Positions 54,115-64,000 of a stretch of DNA of 64,000 bases are shown piece by piece. The DNA is from Odobenus rosmarus divergens (Eukaryota; Chordata; Mammalia; Carnivora; Odobenidae): NCBI RefSeq assembly GCF_000321225.1, contig NW_004451880.1, positions 3,236-67,235 of the forward strand, written 5' to 3'. The stretch's first letter is position 1. Every line of letters begins with the position of its first letter. The position numbers were made by a program, and so were the translations under genes. Under the pieces are notes generated by a model that had not been told where the DNA came from, did no database searches, and saw only the letters and a program-made list of their open reading frames with translations.

Positions 54115-54310
54115 GAAAACCTGGCTATCAGTTGAATAGTCTGAATCAGCAGAAGGTAATTTAACACCTCCTATGTGTAGATCCCAGGGCTAGGGGCTTG
54201 GGGTCAAAGAGCAGACCAGATTTGGTTCTGTCTTTGAAAGGTTACAGTCAAGGTGGTGTGGAAGTAGGGGGAGTATGGGCACATCAAAGAAATGTTGGCT
54301 CCAGTGTGGC
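54115..54310 (-). repeat. L2 3' fragment
   Basis: AACACCTCCTATGTGTAGAT and GATTTGGTTCTGTCTTTGAAAGG in reverse L2 order. Confidence 0.6.
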
Positions 54311-55674
54311 CACGAGGGATGTGAGTACATGGCCAGGGGTGCCCCGAGCCGGGCAGGACCAAGTAATGACATCGTACATCCTCTGTAAAGGTGAACGGCT
54401 TAAAACTTTATGTCCCCTAAAGCAGGCTTTGAGAGCGTGAGGGCCAGAGAAGTTCAGCCCAGATTCAGGAAAAGACCTCAGGGCTCTGTCTCCCCGTCCT
54501 TCGATCCCTGTGGTGGTTCTCTTCCACGACAGGAGTGGAGGTGGGCATCTCAGGGGGGTGGGAGTTCGGCCGTGTTCACGGCTACATCAGCCGCTTCAGA
54601 CTGGGAACTCCTCCAAACCCCATGGGCATCTAGAAGCAGCCCGGGAAATTGTCAGAAGGCTCACTTCTTGGGAATTATTTCTGCCTTCCCCACAGAGTGC
54701 CAGCCGTTAAGGGGAGTGAGGGGTCTACAAAAGAAATGGAAATGTATTAATTAAGGCATCTCTAAAAGCCTCGCAAGAGATTGACCTGCTGTTCAACAGA
54801 AGAGACAGGCAGCAGGGCATTGATTTGGGGCAGGGGTGGGGAAGGAAGCTATAGAAAATGGTATCTTATCATCTTCTGAGGGTCCTCCTGTCCCGATTAC
54901 CTACCCCACCTGGCAGAGGTGAGGTGTTACCTGCAGGCTCATGCAGGCTCTGGACTCTAAAGAGAGCTTTCAAGAATTCCAGTTCGGCATCAGGAACCTA
55001 ACTTCTGTCTCGGTCCCCAAAGTATGTTCTCGTTCACCACCCACTTTTAGTAATTCAGCTCCTGATTATTCTTCAAGCCCGAGTCTCTCATGTGGCTAAC
55101 CCTGGTCCCTGGGCTCCCCTTTTCTCCAGGAGTAAGGAGCCTATCCCTGAACCTGAGGCCAGGGCCCTACTCGCCCTGCTGATATATTCCCATCCTCAGC
55201 CAATATTACCTGCCCCTGGATACGTGGATTCAACATCCCTTGTGGCTTCAGGTTGGTAAGACACAGTTCTTACTTTCACTGAACTCTCATGCCATATACA
55301 TAGAACTTCCAAATACAGCTGTACAGGTTGTATATTGTACAAGGAGTGAATGGGGCCTGAAACCTAGCACTCATGCTACTCACCAAGCATGTACTGTGGT
55401 CTGGGCCTGTATCTACCTGTAGATTCTCTTCCTACAGAGAGATGCCTTCCATTGCCCAAACGATGTGCCCACTAAATCTGCTGGGAGGATCAATTTTTAT
55501 AAGTCATACCATGGCCCCAACTACACTAGGAATGAGGCCTGGTGTATAAAAAAATAATGAGACCATACGTGTGATATATGCAAAATAGAATCATACAAAA
55601 CTTTATAGGAACATGGAGAAAAAGGGTAACAGTTCACCCCCAGGAAGCCAGGCAGGACTTTGGAGCAGAGCTAC

Positions 55675-55920
55675 TGATAATAATAGCTATTGTTTACTGA
55701 CTGTCTACTCCTTGCCAGTCATTTGTCATAGATCAGTTCCTCTCTAACAACAATCTGAAAAGGTAACTATTATCATTCACATCTTATAATGAAGACACTG
55801 AGGTTGGCCCCAGCTTAGCAGAGAGGCTAATTCAAGGTCACACAGCTAACAAGGGATTGACCTGGAATTCAAAGCCAAGGCTGTCTGACATCAAAGTCCA
55901 TAGTCATTCTAACTCACTAT
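55675..55920 (-). repeat. MIR SINE, nearly full length
   Basis: AATAATAGCTATTGTTTACT, TAATGAAGACACTGAGGTTG, CAAGGTCACACAGCTAACAA and CATAGTCATTCTAACTCACT. Confidence 0.85.
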
Positions 55921-55929
55921 GATGCCTGA

Positions 55930-56990
55930 AAGGGAGGTATAGTAAAGTTGGACCTTGATGGACAAGTAGGAATTTGATAAGCACCAGGGGGGAAAGAGTT
56001 GCAGGCAGGGAACTGTGTGGGCAGACACGGGGTCTGAAATACTTGACAGCTTTAAGGAACATGGGTCGTGCCCTGTAGGCTCCTCATAAACTGAAGGGAG
56101 GTCAGTAGCTTGATGCTGGTGATGCCGGAAAGGCACACCTAGGCCAGGTGGTGAGGCTCACCGTGAGGAGTTGGGGCTCTGTTTTAAAGGCAGTAGGGAG
56201 CCCCTGGAGTTTTGTAAGCAGAGGAGTGACACGATTGGATCCTTGGTGTAGAAATAGGTTCTAGAGCCCTGGTTCTCAAACTCTGGTCCTTGAGCCAGCA
56301 GCAGCATCACCCAGGACTTGCCCAAAATCCAAGTTCGGAGGCCCCATCCAGACCTACTGAATCAGAAACTCTGGAGGGGGGCCCAGCAGTTTGCCTCTGA
56401 ATGGGCTTCTTAGGAGATTGTGATGCACATTCAAGTTCGAAAGCCCTGGTCTGTGCCCACGCATCTCCAGTTCGGGAACTGCTGGTGCCCGTGCCTCTCC
56501 ACTTTGAGAACCACCAGTGCCCATGCAGCTCAGTAGATGGATGTCGTGGGGAGGCCCTGGAAGCCACGAGACCAGTGCAGAGACTACTGAATAATTCAAA
56601 TGAAGACGTGAATGATGGTAGCAGCATGGAGAGTCGAGTCGCAGTAACAGATGAAGCAGGCGTTGGAGAAGTGAAAAGGATGGGGCTTGGTTATTGAATG
56701 GGGAGAGAGCAGGGAAGGGAGGGTGAGGGCAGACTCCAGGCTGACTCCCGCTCTCTGTTTGGTGGATGACAGGTGGCTGGTAAAGTCATGAACTGAGAAA
56801 TAGTACATGGAAAGAGTCACTTTAGGTGGCAGAGATGCACGTGACATGAGTCTGAGGGCGAGAAGGACAGGAAGTCATGGGGAGAGGCCAGCAGGAGGGC
56901 AGAGCTGGCCCTGGTCTGCATTTGGGAGTCATCGGGATACACGCGGTAGAGAAATGAAAGGACTGATCGTGCTCACCCCTGTCCTCACAC
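55930..56990 (-). repeat. L2-class repeat with a nested MER5A
   Basis: TGCAGGCAGGGAACTGTGTG, GAGTGACACGATTGGATCCT and, beyond the MER5A, CTGCATTTGGGAGTCATCGG belong to the reverse L2 interior. Confidence 0.55.
56267..56449. mobile_element. MER5A hAT element, complete
   Basis: The ends are inverted: CCCTGGTTCTCAAACTCTGG at the left and TTCGAAAGCCCTGG at the right. Inside are AGCAGCATCACCCAGGACTT, CCATCCAGACCTACTGAATC and TGATGCACATTCAAGTTCG. Its 183 bp is close to the 189 bp I recall for the consensus. Confidence 0.88.
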
Positions 56991-57709
56991 CCCTTTCCCG
57001 CCCCCCGGGCCACCCGTGCAGATCCCTGCCCTACCAGATGGGAGCTGTGAGGGCAAGTCTCCCAACATTCCTGACCCCTGTGTCTTCATCTTCAAAATGG
57101 AAATCAGAGCAGCCACCTCTGGGTTAGTGTGACAAATCCATGAACTCCAGTCTCGGCAGTGTGCCTGGCATGTGGTAACTCTCAGGGAGGGTGAGCCCTC
57201 TCTCTGCTGTCCCAGGCGTCTGTTACTCATCTCTCTAGAGGAGACTATGCTTGCACTTCCTCTCTAGGCCTAAAGCTCAGGTCCTCAGCCTCCCTACCAT
57301 CGATCCCTGCCCCTCTGACATGCACATGCACGCACACAGGCATGTCCACCTGCTCCCTGAGTTGTAAGCTGCCTGGGCCAGGTTCTTGCCTGTCTCGAGT
57401 CTTTTTGCCACACTGTGCCTAGACATTGTATAAGCTTACCAGGTCAACCCAGAGCAAGCAGCCCATGTCCAGTCCTGCTCCTACAGTGGGGAGGTCCAGC
57501 AGCCTTCCAGAGGTTCTATGCCATGGTGGTGGCCTGCTGTGCTGTTCTGAACCCCCTCTTTTCTTGCCCTCTGTGGGAAAAGGGGGCACCAGGAGCAGAA
57601 ATTCCCTCCAGAGGGAGGGCTCTCTGGGCCATCTCTTGGGGGAAGAGGCACCTCTGTTAAGTGACAAGGGGCTGGTAAGTCCATGTGTCCTCTTGGGTTG
57701 AGTTGCAAG

Positions 57710-57800
57710 TCAGGTTCTTTCCCTGAACCTTAAATTAGTGGCTGAATCTTCCTGAGCTACCGTTTCCTCACCTGTTAAATAAGCATATCCATCTCCCCCA
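57710..57800 (+). repeat. MIR SINE fragment
   Basis: CTGAGCTACCGTTTCCTCAC followed by CTGTTAAATAAGCATAT. Confidence 0.55.
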
Positions 57801-57987
57801 TGCTCTGCCTTGCATCTGCCACAATTTCACCAATATTCCTGGGGTCTGAAGGACTGATGCAGAGGCCCTACCTCTCTCATCACTTGGCTCTCACTCTCTG
57901 TGCTGCATCCCTACTGGCCTTGTCTTGGTTCCTTGGACACAGCATGCTTCATTCCAGCATATGGCCCATACATTTGCTTTTCATTCT

Positions 57988-58171
57988 TTTTTTCAAATAT
58001 TTATTTATTTGAGAGAGAGCGAATGAGCAGTGGGCAAGGGCCGAGTGAGAAAGAGAGAAGCAGATTCCCTGCCAACCAGGAAGCCTGATGTGGCACTCGA
58101 TCCCAGGATCCAGAGATCATGACCTGAGTCGAAGGCAGATGCTTAACCAACTGAGCCACCGAGGTGCCCCT
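57988..58171 (-). mobile_element. CanSINE, full length
   Basis: In reverse it runs GGGGCACCTCGGTGGCTCAG, GCATCTGCCTTCGACTCAGG, GGGATCGAGTGCCACATCAG and GAATCTGCTTCTCTCTTTCT, then an AATAAATAAATATTTG tail. Target-site duplications of 16 bp flank it, ATTTGCTTTTCATTCT (57972-57987) and ATTTGCTCTTCATTCT (58172-58187), one mismatch. The CTGCCTTCG core suggests a caniform, non-canid subfamily; this is tentative. Confidence 0.95.
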
Positions 58172-58209
58172 ATTTGCTCTTCATTCTATCGAAAATCTGT
58201 CTTCCCCCA

Positions 58210-58535
58210 AGTCTCCAATATGCTGTTTCCCCCTCATTATCTAGGTCTAAGCCAGGTGTCATCTCCTCTGAGAAGCATTCTTTCTCTGCCACCCTAAGGG
58301 ACCTCCATCCTTTCTCTTAGTCACACTCTACCACATTACTTTGTTGCATTATCTTCCATGACATTATCATCATCTAAAATCATCTTGCTTATTATGGGAC
58401 TACTTTATTCTCACGTGTCTCCCTTCACTAGAATGTAAGTTCTCAGAGATCAGGGACTACATCTGTCTTATTCATCTGCATAGTGGTAGCACCTAAAACA
58501 GGCCCAGAATACAATAGCACTCAGTAATTACGGGA
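58210..58535 (+). repeat. L2 3' end, well preserved
   Basis: CCAGGTGTCATCTCCTCTGA, CTCCCTTCACTAGAATGTAA, GATCAGGGACTACATCTGTC and CAATAGCACTCAGTAATTAC. The tetranucleotide array that follows starts at its tail. Confidence 0.85.
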
Positions 58536-58660
58536 TGGATGGATAGGTGGACGGAAGGTTGGATGGATGTGTGGGTGGATGGATGGAAGGATGGATAGAT
58601 GGGTAGGTAGATGTTTGGGTGGATGGATGGACAGACAAACAGATGGACAGATGGATGGGA
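58533..58660. repeat. (GGAT)n-type imperfect tetranucleotide array
   Basis: About 125 bases of GGAT, GGTG, AGAT and GACA variants. Translated on the minus strand it gives the spurious HPSIHPS-like repeats in 58493-59101. Confidence 0.9.
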
Positions 58661-59459
58661 TGCTGTGAAGGCAAAAGAACTAACCATTACAGCCTCTGAC
58701 CCCAAAGAAGTTAGAGCCTGGACAGAACAGCCCAATGCCAAGAACCAGCTATAGATTTTCAGATGACCCCTTTGACCGGTAATAGGGAGAGCACACCAGT
58801 GGCCTAGGTCTGCTGCTGCCTTCATCAGGCTGGGGTTGTAGAGCTGATGTCTTCCCTGGGGCTGCCCTTTCACGCAGCCATGGGGCCTGCATAGGCTTTC
58901 TATAAATCTCTGCCTCCCCTTCCTGGTCTCTGCCTTCCCAAGCTCCCCACAGCTGGGCCTCCAGCTCACCCCTCTGCACACCCAGCCCCACCCCATTTGC
59001 CACACCAATATTGTCTTGAGAAAGAAGAACTTAAGCAACCTCACCCCTCTGTCTTCTCCCCAGGAGGTGGGAATGTCCAGGGTTAGTTGTCTGGCTCTCA
59101 AATTGACCCCTGGGGCTCCTGATTTGTTCCCTGAGTCACAGATCTACCACTGTCCCCTCTTCAAGCTTCAGCTGGCCTAACTGGGTATCTGCTCAGCCCC
59201 CACCGCGCACACATTTATCTTCCAACTGCCTTTGGAGTAAACCTTGTCCCGTTGTACTTGCTGGCTTTGTTTCCTGAGTCTGTGTGCTGAGGGGTGACAA
59301 GGGCCTGAACATCATGGAGCAGACTCCAGGATCACCTGCCTGGATTTCTGAGTCCCCTCCCCTGAGACTCAGGTGCTGGGCTCCAGCCCTTGTGGTTCCC
59401 TCTGCTGACCTTCTGCCCATCGCTTGGCTGGAAATCGCTCTAAAGATAATCCTGGGCCT

Positions 59460-59690
59460 GTTGGCTGAGCACTTGCTATGTACCAGAGACAGTGCTAATA
59501 ATTGCTTTCCAAATATTATCTCATTGATTCCTTAAAGAACCTTACCAGGTGAAGTTTCACGAGCCCCATTTTGTAGATCAGCAAACAGGCTCTGAGGCTA
59601 ACTCATCCAAGGTCACGTGGCCATGAAGTGGCAGAATCAGGCTCCAAGCTCAGATGGGTCCATGGTGTGTTCTTTTAATTACTGCACAGA
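59460..59690 (-). repeat. MIR SINE, nearly full length
   Basis: GAGCACTTGCTATGTACCAG, CATTTTGTAGATCAGCAAAC and CAAGGTCACGTGGCCATGAA. Confidence 0.8.
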
Positions 59691-60679
59691 CCTGCCCTGA
59701 GCACACACCAGGCTTTGCTTACCTAGCGGTACCTCAGTCATCAAATCCTGCTGCCGTGGTTCCCTGCCCTTTCCCAGCAGGCAGGCCCAGCTCATCTCTT
59801 CCGTTCCTGTGAATAAATAGGCCTGCTTCAAAGAATCCAAATGTGACAGCTCCCTCTGTCCTCTGGCCACCCCTCACTCACAGAAATGAATTTGCACCAG
59901 AAGGTCTTGTGGTGTTCAACTTGCTCGTTGCCATGGCTTGGCCTCCCCTTCTCACAGCTCCTGGCCAGCATCATGATATGCTTTGAGGGGCTTATTCGCA
60001 GACTATTTTTCTTGCCATCCTAGAGCTTGTCAGGAGCAACTGACATCCCACCATTTGTCAGCATGAGAACCGGGCCTGTCTTGATTGTGCCAATAGATGC
60101 ATTGGCAGCGATGGAAGCAGCCGCTAGCCCCGTTCTGCTCCAGACCTTTCCAGAACCTGTGGAATTATTCCTCCTCTTCTGCAGCCCTCAGATATGCTCC
60201 CCTGCTTGGTGACAAACTCCTGCTCCAGCTGTGTCTACATTTGCAATGTAGGCAGCCAAACAAGGGCCTGTATCTTTTAAAATGGCTGTGTGTGGCCCAG
60301 TCAGTGAATTTGGACTGCTCAGAAAGACACTGTCGACTCTTGCCAAATGGATCCCTCATCCAAATCCAGGAGACACCTGGAGCAGACCTGCCACATCCTG
60401 GATGACGGTGGAACGGTGGGCTGGGGCCCTAGCTGGCAGCCGTGGAGTGACGAACCATGGGGCACAGGCGGGAGACCCAAACAGAGGAGATGGGGTCAGG
60501 AGGTACAGCCAATGGTGCCCGTCAGTGTCATTCTGGCCGAAAGTGAAGAGGAGTTAGCTGGAGCAAATCCCTACCCCCACCAGGCAGGATGGTGCAGCCC
60601 AAAACAGAGGCCAGATCCTGGGGCCTTCAAAGGGGGTAGGCAGAGGACAGAGGCAGGGTGCCAGAACCAGCAATGGTAT

Positions 60680-60895
60680 AACAACGGCAGTGAGCATTTA
60701 CTGAGCCCTGAGCATTGACTCTGCATCAGGCCCTGTACCTTAGCTCATTTCATCATCACAATCCCATGAAATAGAAGCCGTTACCCTTCCTGCTTTGCTC
60801 ATGAGGAAACAAGTTCAGAGAGGCTAAGTGAACTGCCCAAAGTTACATCGCTATCAAGGGGCAGACTTACACCCAGGGCCCCCGGACAGCCCTCT
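60680..60895 (-). repeat. MIR SINE, nearly full length
   Basis: AACGGCAGTGAGCATTTACT, TCATCACAATCCCATGAAAT, CATGAGGAAACAAGTTCAGA and GAACTGCCCAAAGTTACATC. Confidence 0.85.
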
Positions 60896-61424
60896 GTCAT
60901 AAAACACGACGAGAGCATCGCTGTTGAATCTGTGACGGACTGGTCTCCCTCTCCTCCGGGTTTCCAGACCCACCTCGAGTGGGGACTGCCCGGTGCTGGA
61001 GGGTGATGGCAGCTCCCAGCAGGGAGGCTTCGTGTGCAGCGGACAAAGAGTTGGCCCCTCCGGAAGTTTCGTAGTCTGTTCAGCTGTTTGGACCAGACGA
61101 GGGATCTAGACTTTTCTGCATCCAGATGCAAATGCAAATCTAATGAAAACATCCAGCTGTTCCTTTCCACCCTTCCTGAATTAGAAGTCACCCAGATGTT
61201 TACACAGAGATGCACAGTAGACATGCCATGCCTGAGCTTACCCTTTCTTGGGGTATGTGAAATCCCCAGACTGTGGCACAGTTAATGCAGAGACTCTAGC
61301 CCTCCCCTCCCCTCCACACCCCCGTGTATCTTCTAGCCTTTCCTGTCCCAAAGAGTCATCAAGGTGCTCCGTGTCAGTCTTGAAGGGGGCCATTCTTTCT
61401 TCTGCTTGGGCAAATCACTTAACT

Positions 61425-61640
61425 TTTTAAAAAATATATGGATTTAAATATACATATAGAAGCGTACACAAATCTTTAGTGTTAACTTCATGAATTGTCT
61501 CAGAGGGGACATACTTGTGTGATCACTATCCAGGTGAAGAAATAACACCATTACTAGCACCCCGAAGGCCCCTTGTCCCTGCCCCGCCGACATACTTCCT
61601 CTTTCTCTCTACACCCCCGGTCCTGCCCAAAGGTAGCCAT
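61425..61640 (-). mobile_element. Old L1 3' end fragment, host of a younger L1 insertion
   Basis: ATACTTGTGTGATCACTATC, AGGTGAAGAAATAACACCAT, CAGCACCCCGAAGGCCCCTT-like and CCCAAAGGTAGCCATTATCC are the reverse 3' region of an old mammalian L1. It is cut at 61641 by the L1 insertion below. Confidence 0.65.
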
Positions 61641-61652
61641 TATCCCCGATTT

Positions 61653-61826
61653 TTTTTCTTTTTAATTTTTTATTTAAATTGAATTAGCCAACATAGGGTA
61701 CATCACTGGGTTTCAGAGGTAGTCTTCAATAATTCCTCAGTTGCCTATCAGACCAGTGCTCATCATATCACGTGCCCTCCTTAATGCCCGTCACCCAGTT
61801 ACCCCGTCCCTCCACCCGCCCTCCCC
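61653..61826 (-). mobile_element. Carnivore L1 3' UTR insertion, 174 bp, strongly truncated
   Basis: AATTGAATTAGCCAACATAG, TCAATAATTCCTCAGTTGCC, CATCATATCACGTGCCCTCC and CTTAATGCCCGTCACCCAGT form the reverse carnivore L1 3' UTR. A perfect 12-bp target-site duplication, TATCCCCGATTT, lies at 61641-61652 and 61827-61838. Confidence 0.93.
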
Positions 61827-63264
61827 TATCCCCGATTTAATACCTCATAACTCTGCTGAGCCTCATTGCCCAGGCTCTAAATTGGCTACTGCTGACCTGG
61901 CAGGTGTTGTGGGGCCGAATGCAGTCTGTGAAAAGCACCTTGGGGATGTTATTATTGGTGGGCACACGAGCCATGTCAACGCAGTGGGACACCTCTCAGA
62001 AGTGGATCAGATGCACTTTGTCACCCAAGAAGGGTAGCCAGAGGTTCATGCGACTTCTCTCGCTCTCCTCTTCAAAAAACTACAGGGATCCCTGAGAAAA
62101 TGCCCTGCTGCCCTTTGCAAGGGTTTTGACTTGTGCATATACTGATAAGAGATGAGAAAAAGACTGGGTGCTACCCACATCCTGGATCTGATTGGTCGGA
62201 TCATTGCCCACCCTTCCTGGTGCCATTGGGTAGCTCAGAGCAAGTGTGAGGCAGGGCTGGGACCTCACTCCTTGTCCAGCAGGACCATGAGGGGTGGGCA
62301 GAGCTGTGGAGGGGACTTATTGGCTTGGAGCTGAGAGAGAGCAGAGGGGAAACCTCTGGAAGTTCAGCAATGCTTCCAACAACTGGTGGTAGTTGATTTC
62401 ATCCCACAAAAACCATCCTAATAACAGGGCTGGTGAGTGACACTGGTTTTCATTACAAGGCTGGCAGGTGACAAAGGAAATGAAAGCAAGACGGCCCCGT
62501 GGGCTAGCGATACCGTCAGAGTCCTCCAGCTGAAGCCCCTTGCCTGAGCCTGTGTGAACGTGCTCCCGCAGTGTTGACTTGGAGCCTCAAGGCCCCGGAC
62601 AGATGTAGAGCCAGTGTGGTCATTGCAAGCCCTCTGCTTAGGCAGTCAGGGCTGCAAGTTTGATCCCCCCGTGGGATCCGTGGTGGGGCCCCACACTGCA
62701 CCCCAGCACTCACCCAGCTCCTTTGGCAGCCAGCCAGAGTGGGAGACGGGCCTGAGGGTGCAGACTTGCCGGTGGCAATTCCGTGCCTCTTAATGCCTGG
62801 CCTGCTGGTGACTTCACTGTCACAGGGACAGGAGGGATTTCTCGATTTGGGGGACAAAAGGGTGTTTGTATTAGAAATGAGCATGTCATCCTGCACATTT
62901 CAATACAATTCTATTTTCTTTATTTGACATGTGATTGCTGGTGGGTGTTCAGAACGTCGGGTGTGATGGGGAGGATGATGATGATGGTGATGCGGTGTAA
63001 GCAAGCAGAGCTTGGGCATCTCAGGGCTTCAGGGCACAGGTATAACCTGCCTGGACCCAAATCTTGGTGCTGTTCCTTCTTGGTCACATCCCAACCACAC
63101 AAACACCGTGTCACACACATAGTACACACTGGTTTTCCAGTCGTGGGATTTCTTTGCATTCTCTCAAAACCTATGCCAGTGTTTTTGAAACAATATTTTT
63201 TAATAGAATTGAAGTTGATCCTTTAATATGAAACCCACAAATAAAAATATTAGCTTATGCCTCT

Positions 63265-63465
63265 GTAGCATCTCCTGGGCACTGTTCTAAGTGCTCTTCA
63301 CATATTAATTCATTTGGGCTTCACAACACACCTATGAAGTTTGTATTATTCCTGTCCCCATTTTCCAGATGAGGAGACTGAGGTACAGAGAGGTTAGGTA
63401 ACTTGCCTAAGATGCTGTGGCTGGCGAGTGGCGAGGTCGGCCCTGGAGTGTGTACTCTTAGTCAA
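63265..63465 (-). repeat. MIR SINE
   Basis: TCTAAGTGCTCTTCACATAT, TTTTCCAGATGAGGAGACTG, GAGAGGTTAGGTAACTTGCC and a degraded end near 63465. Confidence 0.85.
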
Positions 63466-63539
63466 AACACGACTACAAAATTGCTCCCCCAGTTCAGAGT
63501 CAAGGTAAGAGAATGACATGAACAGAGCTCCTACTTTCT

Positions 63540-63890
63540 TTGATTCACCTATTCATTCATCAGATGTATTGGGTGTCCACCACATACCAGGCGCTGTTCT
63601 AGGCTCTGGAGATACATGTGCATACAAGGAAGTATAGGCCCCTGCCTCCTGGAGCTTGCACTCTAAACAATAAACAGCTCAATGAATAAATAAAGAAAAG
63701 ACAATTTTGCATCATAATTTTTGCTGCGAAGAAGATAACACAGGATAATAAGACAGAGAGTGTCAGGGAGAGGGGTCCTTTAGATGGGCACACAGGGAAG
63801 GCTGCTCTGAGATCTGAGCAGTGGGAAGAAGCCAGCCTGGCCGAGGCCAAGGCCAGGGTGGAGCACTGCAGCCAGAGGAAGGAGGAGATG
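63540..63890 (-). repeat. L2 3' region
   Basis: CACCACATACCAGGCGCTGT, TGGAGCTTGCACTCTAAACA and GGAAGGCTGCTCTGAGATCT follow the reverse L2 for more than 300 bases. Confidence 0.8.
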
Positions 63891-63904
63891 TGAAGACGCA
63901 GATG

Positions 63905-64000
63905 AACTTGCAGATGTTGTTTGCACTGTGTGGGTCCACTCTACACAGATCTTTTTCTGTAAATATGGTACAATATTGTAATACAGAACAATGTATTTTC
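63905..64000 (+). mobile_element. Tigger/MER2-type DNA transposon, truncated by the window edge
   Basis: GTGTGGGTCCACTCTACACA, GATCTTTTTCTGTAAATATG and GGTACAATATTGTAATACAG resemble the terminal region of MER2-like Tigger elements. Continuation to the right is not visible. Confidence 0.5.

Larger units (their letters stand above)
44495..64000 (+). other. GRIK4: GRIK4 intron downstream of the last visible exon (partial, at least 19.5 kb)
   Basis: No further GRIK4 exon is visible. The stretch is mostly MIR and L2 debris with two CanSINEs, MER5A and L1-in-L1. 44760-45400, 47440-48010, 48140-49180, 53000-53600, 54320-55660, 57000-57700, 58670-59450, 59700-60670 and 61840-63260 contain nothing I can name. 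Confidence 0.85.

Noticed and set aside
58493..59101. 202-codon minus-strand open frame with HPS repeats
   Set aside because: The repeated peptide is the translation of a (GGAT)n array attached to an L2 tail; the rest has no recognisable domain.
1..64000. A novel multi-gene system, CRISPR array or virus-derived locus
   Set aside because: No second gene, no regularly spaced repeats with unique spacers and no viral coding sequence is visible. Everything outside the five exons reads as intron with common mammalian repeats.

Overview
The window is nuclear DNA from a mammal of the order Carnivora. Three kinds of evidence support this. First, there are four tRNA-derived CanSINE copies (2069, 29663, 48025 and 57988), which occur only in carnivores. 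Second, about 1.2 kb of the GC-rich 5' UTR of a carnivore L1 lies at the left edge. Third, intron/exon structure with GT-AG splicing sits among old eutherian repeats (MIR, L2, L3/CR1, MER5, Tigger). The SINE at 57988 resembles the version I associate with non-canid caniforms (bears, seals, mustelids) more than the canid or felid types, but that is a weak inference from memory.

The only protein-coding gene I can support is the interior of GRIK4 (GluK4/KA1, a high-affinity kainate receptor subunit) on the + strand. Five consecutive coding exons lie at 5519-5680, 15648-15800, 16507-16611, 38149-38256 and 44291-44494. They have 54, 51, 35, 36 and 68 codons. All are phase 0, intact and bounded by AG/GT. 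Together they encode 244 residues: the second half of the amino-terminal domain, the linker, and the start of the S1 half of the glutamate-binding domain, including the ligand-stacking tyrosine. The first exons lie left of the window and the channel and C-terminal exons right of it. The introns are at least 5.5 kb, then 10.0, 0.7, 21.5 and 6.0 kb, and at least 19.5 kb.

Layout. 1-1247: 5' UTR of an L1 reading leftward out of the window. 1.25-5.5 kb: intron with a CanSINE and L2/MER5 debris running almost to the first exon. 5.7-15.6 kb: intron with MIR and L2 copies, a repeat-poor AT-rich block near 10.1 kb, a 27-G run, and a long pyrimidine tract before the next exon. 15.65-16.6 kb: two exons 706 bp apart, bracketed by a 63-bp direct repeat. 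16.6-38.1 kb: large intron with two L1 fragments, L3 pieces, a Tigger relic with readable terminal inverted repeats, a hAT element nested in L2, and several repeat-poor blocks that look like candidate conserved non-coding DNA. 38.3-44.3 kb: intron with a CT-rich L2-like stretch. 44.5-64 kb: large intron, almost wall-to-wall MIR/L2 with two CanSINEs, a MER5A inside L2, and an L1 3' end inserted into an older L1.

I found no tRNA or rRNA gene, CRISPR, operon, viral gene or other coding system. The most interesting signals are structural: the L1 5' UTR facing GRIK4, the direct repeat bracketing two in-frame exons, a 41-bp near-identical duplication, a recursive-splice-like junction at the 35-codon exon, and the candidate regulatory blocks. 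All repeat boundaries are by eye; family names come from remembered consensus sequences, not a search.
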